Shown: piece after piece, positions 34,797-47,059 of the stretch
Layout of the letters: every line of letters begins with the position of its first letter
Numbering within the stretch: position 1 is the stretch's first letter
Source: Acanthochlamys bracteata
Lineage: Eukaryota; Streptophyta; Magnoliopsida; Pandanales; Velloziaceae
NCBI GenBank assembly: GCA_019914995.1
Contig: CM034130.1
Coordinates: 10,292,001-10,356,000 of the forward strand
Direction: 5' to 3'
DNA: 64,000 nucleotides
The notes under the pieces: generated by a model
What the model saw: the letters and a program-made list of their open reading frames with translations, nothing else
Database searches by the model: none
Told to the model about the DNA's origin: nothing
Translations under genes and position numbers: made by a program

Positions 34797-34820
34797 CATA
34801 TATATATATATATATATATA
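34797..34820. repeat. (TA)n microsatellite
   Basis: Uninterrupted TA repeats; a similar tract lies at 33828-33846. Confidence 0.9.
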
Positions 34821-35174
34821 GAAATGGTATGCGGTCAATATATATACGCACGCGTCATGCATGATCGTTGATGTAAGTTTTAGCTATTATTTATAACTCT
34901 TGCTAGCTACAAAAGCAATTAAATTAATATCAAACGATAGCTAGGGTGTACATATAAAATATATATATGGATCCAGCTATATAAACCACAGGTAATTAAG
35001 AAGCCTCACTCAAAACTTTTTATTTGCTTTAATTTCTTCTCCTACTAATTTAAATTATTATACGATGATTTAGCCAATTATTATATATTAGTTACAAGAA
35101 CATATATATCCCATCACACTCAATTGTTTAACGTATTGCAAAATCACCACCATCCATTCCATTACCTTAACATC

Positions 35175-35180
35175 TATAAA
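35175..35180 (+). promoter_or_regulatory. Likely TATA box of the NPF gene
   Basis: TATAAA within ACATCTATAAATTC, about 140 bases upstream of the ATG. It is followed by a pyrimidine-rich leader (CTCTCTCTCTATCTC, CTTCTTCTTC), a common plant core-promoter layout. Confidence 0.5.
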
Positions 35181-35318
35181 TTCTCACACACCCCTTGCTC
35201 TGTTCTTCCTCACACACCACACGGCTCTCTCTCTATCTCTATATCTTCTTCTTCTTCCTCATAAAAGTTGTAACATCATTTAGAGCGTTTATTTTGCTTG
35301 AGAAGTCTTTTGATCAAA

Positions 35319-38003
35319 ATGGCAACTTTTGAACTTCACAAGATGGTGAGCTTGCATCTTCTTCACCTGTATACGTATCATGCATGAAACACTTGATACG
35401 TACATATATATAGTATTTTCTTAGTTTGCACTGACTTAATTTGTTGTTAACCTATCCACATGTGTATACAGAAAGGAGAAGATGAACAAGATCAAAGGTG
35501 TACTTCATCAAGAGAAGATGTTGTTGATATGAAGAAACTTGAACGGAAATATTTCCAAGGTTTTGAAGAGGAAGAAGAAGAACAAGAAGGAAATGAAACA
35601 GAGTATTACACACAAGATGGTTCAGTAGATTTCAGAGGCAACCCTGCAACAAAGGCAAAGACTGGCAGATGGTTTGCAGGCACTCTGATTCTTGGTAAAT
35701 ATATAACAGAATTTCTAATTTTTTTTTTCTTTTCCGTTCCATTTTGTTTTGGTCGTCAATTCTAGCTAATTAGGGTAGAGAGTTTTCCATTAATTTACTT
35801 GTATAATAAATCTATATCTGTTAGTAGTAATGAAAAAGATATGTCATCCAGAAATTGGTTAAAGATACATGGTTGCATATAACTATAAAGTTTCATGACT
35901 GACAGATTTGTTTCTACAAGTGTGGGAAAAAATAAGTTTTACATATATAGTTCAGTTCTTCACAAATACAGTAAATTAAAAGACGCACCAAAATTATTTC
36001 CAAGCGCTGTGTTGAGTCATAGAAGTAAACTCATCTATAACGTAACCCAGAAAAGGAGGAGTTTCAAACATGGACGTTAACTTCATAGAATAGTTTCAGG
36101 CATAGTTTCTGGAATAGTTTCAGGCATAATCTTTTGTTGTTTTTTGTATTACGTAGTGAATCAGGGGTTGGCGACACTGGCATTCTTTGGAGTAGGAGTG
36201 AACCTTGTGCTGTTCCTGACAAGAGTACTGCAGCAGAGCAATGCAGACGCAGCAAACAGTGTTAGCAAATGGACAGGAACTGTCTACATCTTCTCTTTAG
36301 TTGGTGCTTTCCTTAGTGATTCCTACTGGGGCAGGTTCAAAACTTGTGCTATTTTCCAACTCATCTTTGTAATTGTAAGTCAATCCAATCATCTTATCAT
36401 CAATTTGAACTAGTTCTTCGTGCGAAGAATTAATGATACGGTCCTTTCTTCAGTATGGTAATTTTGTTGTTTGTTTGCTTGCCTTTAACAGGGAATGGTG
36501 TTGTTATCACTGTCCTCATACCTCTTCCTGCTAAAGCCCGCAGGATGTGGAGATGAGCACACACCATGCTCGTCTCACTCAGGCATGGAGATTGCGTTGT
36601 TCTACATCTCGATCTACCTAGTTGCCTTTGGCAATGGTGGGTACCAACCTAACATTGCCACCTTCGGTGCCGATCAATTCGACGAGGAAGATTCCGGTGA
36701 AGCACACTCAAAGATTGCCTTCTTTAGCTACTTCTACCTTGCCTTGAACCTAGGCCAACTCTTTTCCAACACCTTCTTGAGCTATTTTGAAGATAAAGGA
36801 TTGTGGGCACTAGGGTTCTGGGCGTCTACCGGTTCAGCATTCGTGGCACTTATTCTGTTCTTTGCGGGCACTACGAGGTACAGGCATTTCAAGCCATGCG
36901 GGAACCCTTTATCGAGGGTGTGCCAAGTAATCATTGCCGCGGTTTTGAAGTGGCGAACTGAGGTGCCGCCTGGAGGCGGCAATCTGTATGAAGTGAATGG
37001 CAAGGAGATTGCCTCATCTAATGGTGCTAAGAAAATGCCCCATACCAATGGTTTCGAGTAAGTTGCCCTTTCTCTATAAAACACTTTGAACAAATTTTTC
37101 ATGCCAACATTCAAGCAGCTCACTAATTGTGGCAAACACAATGGATGCACCAGGTTTTTGGACCGTGCGGCGCTCATCGATCCAAACAATATGGACTTTA
37201 CAACGACTCGCGACCAAACAGTCTTGGTCCGAAACCCTTGGCGCCTATGCACAATCACTCAAGTAGAAGAACTCAAGTGTGTCCTAAGACTCCTCCCTAT
37301 CTGGCTTTGCACCATCCTCTACTCAGTTGTCTTCACTCAGATGGCGTCCCTCTTTGTCGTACAAGGCGCTGCCATGAACACCTCTGTGTTCGGATTCCAT
37401 GTTCCGGCTGCAAGCATGTCAGCGTTCGACATCTTAAGCGTCGCTCTCTGCATCTTCCTCTACCGTCGTCTTCTAAGACCCCGTGGTCTTACTGAACTAC
37501 AGCGGATGGGAATCGGATTAATCCTGGCAGCCGCAGCCATGGTATCTGCGGCTGCAGTCGAACATTTCCGATTGAAAGCACACATTAAAGGCGGCGGGAG
37601 TTCACTTAGCATCATGTGGCAAGTGATACAGTATGCGATCATCGGTGCCTCTGAGGTTTTCATGTATGTAGGGCAGCTCGAGTTCTTCAACAGCCAGGCA
37701 CCAGAAGGGCTGAAGAGCTTCGGTAGCGCGTTATGTATGACGTCGATATCCTTTGGTAACTACGTAAGCGACATGATCGTCACCATCGTTATGAAGATCA
37801 CCGCCGATAATGGACGGCCGGGATGGATTCCTTCGAATCTTAACAAGGGTCATATGGATAGGTTCTTCTATTTGCTTGCAGCACTCACAGTCGTAGACTT
37901 CGTTGTGTATGTGGGTTGTGCTAAGTGGTTCCAAAGCATCAAAGTACAGGACGGAGATGTAGAGGAGCAAGATAATGATGATCATGAAATTTCTAAGGTT
38001 TAG
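35319..38003 (+). CDS. NPF7.3: NRT1/PTR family transporter, NPF7.3 (NRT1.5) type
   Basis: Five coding exons: 35319-35345, 35472-35694, 36157-36374, 36492-37057 and 37154-38003, giving 627 residues. The N terminus is long, acidic and cytosolic (a run of Glu near residues 47-53), followed by about 12 membrane segments. Family blocks are NQGLATLAFFGVGVNLVLFL, VSKWTGTVYIFSLVGAFLSD SYWGR, GNGGYQPNIATFGADQFDEE, SYFYLALNLG, FWASTGSAF, NPWRLCTITQVEELKC, PIWLCTILYSVVFTQMASLF, GASEVFMYVGQLEFF and LNKGHMDRFFYLLAAL. Arabidopsis NRT1.5 loads nitrate (and, in one model, K+ by H+ antiport) into root xylem. The ExxER proton-coupling motif expected in the first membrane helix is absent, as in known NPF7.3. 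The cytosolic loop after LYRRLLRP runs straight into GLTELQRMG and looks about a dozen residues shorter than I remember for relatives. PKP3 lies tail to tail on the other strand, as in Arabidopsis. Confidence 0.95.
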
Positions 38004-38528
38004 ATACTCTATATTAATGGCTGATGTTATATTCGTGAGGTTGTTAAAAGTGTTAATGTTATCTGCTTATGTAAGAAGAGACTTGAGAAATTTGTATATT
38101 AATTCTCCAATTCTTTTCTTGACCTAAAATTATGGGGTCCACTCGATTTGTAATCTGACGTCTGACTAAATCAACAAACGATAAATATTTAGAGTTATAA
38201 AATTATAAAGATTGCAACTACAGTAATAATCAAAATTGACATACTAGTTTGTTGTAACTCGTAAAATTACCAAGACAACTAGCTCAAATGGTGAAGAAAA
38301 CAACACACAAGACATTCTTTCTGCAGAAAGAAAACCATGCTATGACTTATAGCTATAACTTAGAATTGGAAACCTACATTTTCCTTTTTTTGTTCAGAAG
38401 AAGCAGCTAAACATGAGCTGTTTACATTACGCCACAAAACTTGATACAGCGAAAAAGCTAACTTATGAATTTAATAAAACATATGTTGATTTAAAAGAAC
38501 AAGAAAAACTTTAACCAAAGCGTACAAG
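38004..38528. other. Spacer between convergent NPF7.3 and pyruvate kinase genes
   Basis: Contains the 3' UTRs of both convergent genes. No other signal was found. Confidence 0.5.
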
Positions 38529-41500
38529 TCAAGATTGGACTTTGCGGACTTGGATATGGTGTGTGGACTCACTCCTCCATATTGAATGTATTCCGCTCTG
38601 TACAAGAGTGACATACTCTCCATCCTTCAGAAGCTTTCCCTTCTGTTTACAAGTTAATAAAGTTAGGTCTGAAATTGGAAGTTCTGAAGAAATTTTGTCT
38701 AAAACCATAAGAAAAATGTTGCAGTAGGTAACTACCAGCAGAAGGCTTATAGCTCGAGAAAAAGTTTCTTCAGCATCATCAGAAAAATTCATATAAATAG
38801 GCACCACCCCTTGATAAAGAGCCAACCGCTGTTTGACCCTTTCCCTGTAATGCGCACAGTTGCTTGTTAACATGCTCTAAGCTCTATTGTACAGCTAGAA
38901 CTTAAAGTTTGAAAACAAAAAGTCAATATCCAACTGGAAGTATAATATTCACTTAGACATTGTCTCCAGCACTTAATCAAATTCCACTAAAACTTGTCGG
39001 AACCCAAAGTCAATTAACAATTTTTAAAAATCCTTTATAACGAAGATCACAGTCAGAAGGAAAGACAACAGAGATGTAGGCGTTTCAAGTGTGGTCAAAC
39101 CATTTAAGTTACTCATATGCTATTGCAGACTGAAGAAGTACACAGTTTCTGCTGCCACTGAGGCTAAGGACGGTGGAACTAACAACTTAGAGTTGCTTTG
39201 ACCTCAAGGATCAAGTTAGTAAAACCTTAACAGAGTTTGAAACATAAATAAGGTAGCAGCTACAGGGTTGAGTACAAGGACTACAACTCTTACGAATTTC
39301 ATGCATGTTTAGTATTATAAAGTTCTGAGCTTTATTATTCTTTAGGTCTCATAGAGATCACAAAGTAGTAGGATGAGATCTGATCATAAGTGAGCAAACA
39401 CACTAACTAAACATTTTAGAGTTAACACAATTCTGGGCTTGTGCATACATGACATAACAATGACCAGGGCACTATCCTAAGAAGGTTTCTTATGAACTTT
39501 TCATACATCAAACTCTATGACCATATTGTTGGAAATCTCAAATGGCTTCGATTCGGAGACTACAGCTGCACTTAAATTGACTAACATTTATGTCCTAAAT
39601 TGATTAGCTGAAATGCACAAAATGACAAATGATCATCTTAACCAAAAGTGTAAAATAAGAACTTACTCATCTGTGAAAGCAAACACGGTATAGGAAGGAC
39701 GATAATGGCTTAAAAGCACAGCCATAGAACCAGTCCTGGTGAAAACTATAATTGGTGTGCCGATAGTGTTCGCCATAGTGGAAGCATGGGAGGCAAACAT
39801 TGTACTCATGTGCATCTTATAGTAATCACCCCGGTTCACAGCCTTTAGATCAATTATTAGCATATGTCAGTACTTGCAGTAACAGGAAGCATCAGCTATA
39901 TTGGCTCTATAATTGTGGTTGTGGCATAGCACGCACACATGCGTGCGTGGCAACACACACACACAAAAGAAGAATACTAAGTAACCAATAGTTAAGGCTT
40001 AAATGAATGAAGTATATACCTGAGCTGTCATAGATATGCGCGGGTTAGTGAAGCTGCTAGATAGAGTGGATTCAGTCCTCACAGCAACAGTGTGCATCAC
40101 TTTAACAGCTTTTAAGGGATACCTACAGTAAAGGAGACAAATAGTATACTGGTTTTGCAACGAAAATTCTAAGGACAGGAAGTAACAGTATGATAATTAT
40201 CAACTTCAGGTTTCTAAAAGACAATATAAATAAATATGCTTTCAAACAGCATAGGTCATATGTCAATTTTCTTTATATAGGGAAAGGAAAAATATTCTTC
40301 AAGTTTCCCGTCAAAATCAATCAAGAAAACGAAAAGGATAATGATTTCATGACTTGAAGTAACAAAATGAATAAAAGGGAAAAACATAGAACGTAAGAGA
40401 CTTACTTCCCATGAGCAGTTTCGCCAGATAGCATAACAGCATCAGCACCTTCCCGGACTGCAATTGCTATGTCAGAAACCTCTGCTCTCGTTGGAGTAGG
40501 ATGGTCTATCATACTCTCCAACATATTAGTTGCAACTATTACTGGTTTTTGCATGCTGCGACACCTTCTGATTATATCCTCCTACTCAATTGATTGGGGA
40601 AGGTGTTCAGTGAAATTAGTATAATGGAATTCCTCTTCAAGATTTCTCTTGAAGGTCAAAAATCTGTCCACATATGGTTCACTTGAGATATACTGGGGCT
40701 TTTAAGGCTCCATAGATTCCAAGGAGGAAATGCATGCATGAAGACATGCAAAAACTATGCTAGCGAACTCCAAACATACTAAATATGCATACAGTTTATA
40801 ACTCTGGAAAAAGAAAAGAACTAGCATAAATGAGCACCTATAAGCAAGAAAAAATGTAGCACAACCTAAAAAATTGCAAGGATAAGGTTCAAAACTAAAA
40901 GCATATTTTGGGTTATATGAATCTAGAGAATAAAGACCATTATGACAGGCAAAACTAGAACAAATACCTGTAACAAAGGAACTTCCTCAATTGGAAGTTC
41001 AGCTCCAAGATCACCACGAGCAACCATAGCCTACAAAATAAATCAAAGCTCAGCATAACAAACAAAATGTGCTCAGAGAGGAACTTTGTAACAGAATCCG
41101 CTCTAGAATATGATCTAACAGAGTAGGTCGACTTACTTAGACCAATAAGAGTAACTTACCCCATCCGATGCAGATAAAATTGAGTGAAGATTAGGTATTG
41201 CATCAGCACTCTCTATCTTCACAATTACATGAATATCCGCATTGCAACCTTTAGAAAGAAACAAGTGGACATAAACAGTGATGAAAATCTTTCATAAAAA
41301 GAAGAGACTAGAATATATTCTGGAATGATGTAACTTCATATATTTACTTTTGAGATAGTCTTTAAGTTCATGAACAATGTTAGCATCCTTCACAAATGAA
41401 ACAGCATAGAAATCAACTTGATTATCCACTCCAAAGTTTATATCTTCCCAGTCTTTCTCTGTCATAAAAATTGCAGAATGAATTAGGAATTGTGGAAAGA

Positions 41501-43664
41501 AAGAGATATTTTACATAAAAGTAATAACTAATTCTTAGAAGAGACATATGGTGATCAACCAACCTGTTATGGAAGGAAGTGTGGCACTTTTGCCACGTAC
41601 ATTGAGATGGCGCCTTGAGTTAAGTTCCCCACCATCAACTACCAGACATTTTACTGTATCAGAGGTTTTTGATTGCACAGCAAGTGACATCATTCCTCCT
41701 GCAAGATGAATAAATTACTCTTAAATAAGAAAAAGGACTAGCTTCAAACTCATAATATTTAAGACAGTTAGACTAGGTTTCTTGAAGAGGGTACACATTG
41801 GAGGTAAATCTAATGCCATAGATTCATTTCCAAGGTTTCTTAAGCAATAAAAACTGCTTAAGAGCATCAACGGTGCCATAAAAGTAGTTCACTTACCATC
41901 AACCAAAAGAGTATCACCAACTGCCACATCATTGACAAAATCATCATAATTTACACTAACAGTATCCTCTGTGCTGACTCCTCTCTTTATTGTAAAATTG
42001 AACTCCTGACCCTCCTTAAGGTGGATAGGCTGAGGGACATCCCCGCTTCTCACTTCAGGGCCCTGTTTAATGATTGTGACAATATAGTTTAGTTAAAGTA
42101 AATACAAGCATGGAAGGCCCAGGCATTCCTGCAGCTTTGCTGAAATGAATGATAACTAATCCACGATAGGTGGGAATAATCCACACAACAACAGACTTCA
42201 AGGCCAACTAAAGAACTTCATTTTGGTTTCTGAAAAGAGAACGTGACTCCATTCTCAGATCAATGGCTTCTATTGCTATCAGATGCTATCACTTTTGAAG
42301 GACTTAATTTGCACTGAAACTACTACCATAGTGAATAATTCTTCTTCCTTCAAGGAAGGGGCCTAAACCTACGAGATATAAGGCTTACATGTTCTACTCT
42401 AATGTTTCATAGACAGGCAAGGTGTTAGATCCTATTTCTACATACAAACAAATATTGTTGAAATTCAAGAGTTAAGGGGCCCATTACCAAATGTTCTGTA
42501 TCCTGCCAGGGAAGGTCCAATTTAGATTGACCATTAGATCCAATCTCCTAAGTAAAAATTCACTCCATCATTTTCAAGATTTTACTTCCACCATTTATAT
42601 GAATCTAAATGGTATCCACTTATTAACCAGTTAATGTCATTACTATATCGTGCAGTTAAACTGAAAATTACATAAAAATCCTCTATCATTTACACTTCCA
42701 TAATTTTGGCACACAAGTAACTATAAAAAAGCTGCAAACTTCACTTTGTGACAAATAAAAACATGCAATAAGGCTATTCAAAACATCTGTACCTGCAAAG
42801 GCTTGAAAGCAATTAAATAATTAGTGCTGATATAGCAAATAGTTGACACAACACAGCTATTAGAAGTATATTAAGGGAAATATGCGAGATGATTAATGAG
42901 TACTTTTACTAAGAAGAATACCTTTGTATCCAGCATTATTGCAATCACATTGTCTTTAGCTTGAGCATTATATTCCTTGATCAAATCAATAGTTTTCTGG
43001 TGAGATGTATGGTCTCCATGTGACATATTAAGACGTGCTACATTCATTCCAGTCTCAGCAAGTCTCCATATCATTTTGTGAGTACATGTGGATGGACCAA
43101 TTGTACAAACTATTTTTGTTTTCCTTCGCACATCTGGCATAACCTTTGGTTCCATCACTTCCTCCTCTGATAGTAGTCCAACATAAGGCTTTTCCTGGCA
43201 TAGCCAAGGAGGTATTAAAAACTTACTAAGACGAAAACCACTAGCAAATTACTACTCTGAAAATATCTTTAAAATGTTTCCTCCAATAAGGTTGTTCAAC
43301 GAAATTACATAGTGAAACAATGTGTGAAAATAATCAGACAGATATCTTTTGTTGTAGCTATTCAACCATAAACCTAAGAAACAAACTTTACTAAAGAACA
43401 AGAAGATATTGCATAAACAAGATTTACGATTTTTTATTTCTCCAGGATAAATAAAACTTAGATACGAAAAAGGATCTAGCTAACCATAACAGCGGGACCA
43501 TTAGCTGTCGCCTTGACGGATAATCTCACAGCTGTTGACGGTGTCGATCCTGGAGCCGGCGACAGTGGGGCGCACAGAGAACTCCGGCGATTACCGACGT
43601 GGCTAGTGAAGCCGATAAAGGGAGCAGTGATCCGTGTAGCTAAACCAGATGCCTCCATTGCCAT
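38529..43664 (-). CDS. Plastidial pyruvate kinase beta subunit, PKP3-like
   Basis: Twelve coding exons: 43485-43664, 42922-43194, 41897-42062, 41564-41698, 41348-41458, 41160-41248, 40968-41030, 40406-40581, 40020-40122, 39667-39842, 38736-38844 and 38529-38642. The product is 564 residues. Exon 1 is a Ser/Thr/Ala/Pro-rich plastid transit peptide ([36 protein letters not shown]). The enzyme makes pyruvate and ATP from PEP and ADP inside plastids, feeding fatty-acid synthesis. Motifs: [41 protein letters not shown], the active-site signature [12 protein letters not shown] with catalytic Lys near residue 299, [12 protein letters not shown] (about 320-331), [29 protein letters not shown] and [15 protein letters not shown]. 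Wording in exons 3-5 ([32 protein letters not shown]) is closer to remembered PKP3 (At1g32440) than PKP2. An alternative two-codon-later start (MEASG) is possible. Confidence 0.95.
39947..39966. repeat. Short (CA)n tract in a PKP3 intron
   Basis: CACACACACACA just after a nearby GCACGCACACATGCGTGCGTGG stretch in the intron between 39842 and 40020. Confidence 0.6.
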
Positions 43665-44239
43665 CGCGATTACAGAGGTTGGTTAGAAAAAATTTCTCAA
43701 AGAGTTCAAAAGATTTCTCAAACTTTTGGAAATGGAGAGAAGAGATTTCTTTCTTTGATTCTAGTGCTGAATTCTAAAATTAGAGAGAATAGAGATCCGA
43801 CAAAATTGCCAGAAAATCGCAAATCAATTCTAACCCATTGAATTCAATCCAACCAAAGAAATAGGAGAGAAATATTCACAGAAAATTAATTAAATACAAA
43901 ATTTTGAGAGAGAGATGGCGCTTGAAGACTGAGGGCAACACAAGCGAGCGGGACTTTGTTTCTCTTGCTTTTTTCTTCTTAATTAATAGTTTACATGAAC
44001 GGGCCCACAAGTAATATATAAATCAGCTATTTCTAGCACCTGTGGGTTTGGAGCGAGTATAATTGCAGAAGCACGAGTCCTTAAAAACCACGTGTTTTGT
44101 TTGGGACGAATTTATCTTTATCCAAATTAATTTTTAAGAGACCTAGGGTTTAATACATTTTTTAAGAGGATGATCATGCAATTAGTATACATCTTAAACA
44201 GGCCTTTAGTGGGCTAAAGAAGAGACTAAGGCTCATATA

Positions 44240-44519
44240 GGGTGCATTTAGAATTACTTATAAAATATTTTTTTTAAAATTAAAAAATATTTTTATTTTT
44301 TTTAAAATTAAAAAATATTTTTATTTTTTAAAAAAATGAGTTTTTATTTTTTATTTTTAAAAAAAATAATAATATATAATAAAAATTTTATTATATAAAA
44401 ATTTTTAAATTTTCTAAATTTTTAAATAAATTTTTTAAATATTTATAAAATATATATTAAAAAATATGAAATTGAAAATTAAAAAATTTTATAGAAAAAA
44501 TGGAAAGCCAAATGCACCC
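44240..44519. repeat. MITE-like element with GGGTGCATTT terminal inverted repeats
   Basis: The left end reads GGGTGCATTTAGAATTACTT, and the right end read in reverse complement is GGGTGCATTTGGCTTTCC; both continue into TATAAAAT words inside. The body is almost pure A+T with nested AAAAATATTTTTATTTTTT direct repeats. Its 280-base length and lack of coding capacity fit a non-autonomous DNA transposon. No clean target-site duplication was seen. Confidence 0.6.
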
Positions 44520-44641
44520 ATGGATTGGTATTTCAAAGGAGAGCCATTGAATTAATATTTACTAATAAAAGGTGCCTAAGTGTTTTTATTGTTCGCAATA
44601 TAGAGCCACGTTAGATATTATGGTTAGATAACTCCTCTATG

Positions 44642-44664
44642 TTTTTTTTTTTTTTTTTTTTTTT
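44642..44664. repeat. Poly(T) run
   Basis: 23 consecutive T. It could mark a retrotransposed insertion on the minus strand, but no partner sequence was recognised next to it. Confidence 0.9.
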
Positions 44665-45676
44665 GTAATATTCCGGAGGAACAATACTCTCGTCGCTACC
44701 ATGTGGAAAGGCTATCGCCGCCGCTAAGTTTCCTCTCTTCATTTGCTGATCCTTCTGGTTGGAGAACTGCATTGGTGTCGTTCAGAAAATTGCATGTATT
44801 TACTTCCTTTGGGATATTTACCATATTATTGTGAGTCATATTATTCTTAAGACAAACTTCTGCTAGATCGACCAGATTTGTGTTTTCTGACTTGAAGTCT
44901 AGAGATTTGTACAGCTCATAAGTTATGTGAAATGCATCCAGTTATTCAAAAATATTCCGTGACTATTAACTCAATGGGTTTGTGTGCAACTACAATTTCT
45001 GTAGTTGGGAGAATCTTTAGCTATTTTGTTAACATGTTAATAGTAAAATCTATCCACCAAAATGACAAGTTATTAGGATGTTACGGTTGGCATGGATCAC
45101 ATTATCTGACAGAACATGACAATTGTCACATGAAAACAAGAGCATGAGCAAATTCCAGTAGTTTACCACCTTTTCCTTCTTCACTAGTGCATTCCTTCAT
45201 CTTTGCTTTATGGATTCCACAATTTTTATTAGGGGGCGTAACTTCTGGTTGGTTTGCTTTATGTACACTACGACGTATATGATGAAAGCTTTTGAGCATA
45301 AATTTCTTTTGAGTATTTTATCTTTTAAAGTTCCCTGTTTCCGTAGAGTACATCCAACCAAGCAAGTTACAGGATGTTTGTGTAGCGTGTGATGTATAAT
45401 AAAAGTAAAAGCAAGTATATTCTGACAAAATGTTGGAGGTTTAATGTTAATTTGAATACTGTTATTATGTTTTATATCTTGTTTGTGAATACGCCCACGT
45501 TACATTGCGTAATCGAAGTTGTTGTGATTGTAGTGTAGCTGACTTCTTGAATGAATGCAAGTTTATATATCTCATCATCAATGGCCAAAATTCTGGCACA
45601 CTGGAATTGCCAAACGGAGAGCAGTTTGTTGAACTTGAGAATTCATCCATTTCAATATTTACCTGACCAGGGGAAA

Positions 45677-46123
45677 CTAGCAGGTACCTTGACAAATCTT
45701 GAGCCCTACGACGTTCGCATTAATTATTTGAAAGTAGTTTCTGCCTATGATCATCAAAATCTGACTACTGTGATGGTGCTTCTGAAAATTTCTACTCCTG
45801 TTTCTGAAATGTTGTTCCTGTGCATAATCTCTAATGGTCGATATGTTGCCCGTTTTTCCTTCCTTTGTTGTTCTTGTGCTGATGGTGACCTTGTTATTTT
45901 GATGGTGATGACGATGTCTATCACCTTGCGGTGCAGATTCCTCATGGCTTGGAGCAGGAGGTGCAACTCCAGTTGAAGGAACTTTTGCCGTCGCCATGAT
46001 CTTGTAGTTGTCTTTGGGAAGAGGCGCAGGAGCTAGCGCAACACGATCACGGTGATGGTGAAGTCCAGCATGGTGCACCACAGGCTTTGTTGGCGCGATC
46101 ACTCCTTCCCACCTTATACACAC
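45677..46123 (-). CDS. Unrecognised His-rich protein; inverted relative of the copy at 27.4-27.9 kb
   Basis: An open frame of 148 codons (starting with an alternative codon in the prediction) encodes KPVVHHAGLHHHRDRVALAP, then PAPLPKDNYKIMATAKVPST, GVAPPAPSHEES and a His/Gln/Lys/Arg-rich tail. DNA similarity to 27630-27900 covers roughly 270 bases and is strongest in GCCTGTGGTGCACCATGCTG and CCTTCAACTG(G/A)AGTTGCA. Unlike the other copy this frame is unbroken, but no signal peptide lies directly upstream in frame. A separate 62-codon frame at 46148-46336 begins MMRPFD followed by six His and hydrophobic LLLLLIPS, and could be a first exon, but no convincing splice joins them. Whether either copy is expressed is unknown. 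I cannot assign a family. Confidence 0.35.
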   Translation of the reverse strand: MCIRWEGVIAPTKPVVHHAGLHHHRDRVALAPAPLPKDNYKIMATAKVPSTGVAPPAPSHEESAPQGDRHRHHHQNNKVTISTRTTKEGKTGNISTIRDYAQEQHFRNRSRNFQKHHHSSQILMIIGRNYFQIINANVVGLKICQGTC

Positions 46124-46300
46124 TATCGCAGCACTCTATTCCACAATTCAACTCGTGTTTTTGAAAAGAAAAATAACACGTATCCCTTTCGTGTCCACAA
46201 TAGCTTCATTGGATAGCCATCCGACAATTAGATTAGGGGAGCGCCAGAGTGTCCCCCAATTTAATATGCTTGGAATCAGTAGCAGCAGCAGCACCGGTCG

Positions 46301-46322
46301 ATGATGATGATGATGATGATCG
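46301..46322. repeat. (GAT)n trinucleotide repeat
   Basis: Seven GAT/ATG units in a row; read on the minus strand they encode a His run after MMRPFD. Confidence 0.9.
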
Positions 46323-46336
46323 AATGGCCGCATCAA

Positions 46337-47059
46337 ATTCAGAGTTACTATATTGATACCGTTATCAGTACATACTCATTCAGTTTTAGTAACTAACTTA
46401 TAAACAAACCAATAGCACATTATCTAGCAGGCATTGTCTTGAATTAAGAGAGAGGATGACATTGCTCACTCCCGATAACAAGCCCATAGCGTATTGTCCG
46501 ACACACATCGTCCTGACTGTGGAGAGACGATGGTATTACCCAAATGAAGCATATTAGTCTCTTTTTCCGTTGTACTAAAGTTTGTTGATTATTATAGAAG
46601 CAAATGCATTCTAAGCAAATATATAAATTGATATTCTGTAACCGAAATGTTGATACCATTCTGCAAATCTAGTTTAGACCAAACATAAATGTTTTGTTAA
46701 ATTAATTCCACATTGGCTGTTTGCCAAACTAAATAGATATTATAAAACTTACACACCCTCCCATATTGCTTCAAAATTTTGTAATGAATTCTATTCAGAC
46801 TCAGTTAATATGATATTAGAGCGAGCCGCACATAAAATTTTGACACCAATAGCATTTGCAAAGGCGCTTGTACGTCTAGCCCAGCCATGTATGCTACCCT
46901 TAATGGAGTGTTAGATTACTCCTACATTGCCTGCTCGCAAACTTGATACGTGTTGACACCCTCACCATTGCGCTAGAGTTCTGGAATGAGTTCAACTCAG
47001 GCTCAGTTAACAATATTTACATGGCATTGACAAACCAAGAAGCTCTTGTGCTAGCCATT
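46337..47059. other. Spacer downstream of the RNA polymerase III subunit gene
   Basis: No coding signal was recognised. 46680-47030 contains words such as AATTCTATTCAGACTCAGTTAA and TGGAATGAGTTCAACTCAGGCTCAGTTAA, an imperfect direct repeat about 200 bases apart that may be a decayed transposon fragment. Confidence 0.35.

Larger units (their letters stand above)
30142..35318. other. 5-kb AT-rich intergenic region upstream of NPF7.3
   Basis: No gene was recognised on either strand. The left 300 bases should hold the promoter of the Ubl-SAYSvFN gene. The rest is strongly A+T-rich, with short frames that show no domain. It contains (TA)n tracts at 33828-33846 and 34797-34820 and an A+T-rich insert near 32370-32500. 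A 71-codon plus-strand frame (31768-31983) and an 84-codon minus-strand frame (31440-31694) were considered noise. The last few hundred bases are the NPF promoter. Confidence 0.5.
43665..45676. other. PKP3 promoter, MITE-like element and spacer
   Basis: 43665-44100 is the likely PKP3 leader and promoter. 44240-44519 is an AT-rich inverted-repeat element and 44642-44664 is a run of 23 T (both listed separately). 44665-45676 has no recognised gene; short frames at 44932-45147 and 45210-45392 show no domain. Confidence 0.4.

Noticed and set aside
36782..37258. 158-codon minus-strand frame
   Set aside because: Antisense to NPF7.3 exons 4 and 5, which carry the conserved transporter blocks.
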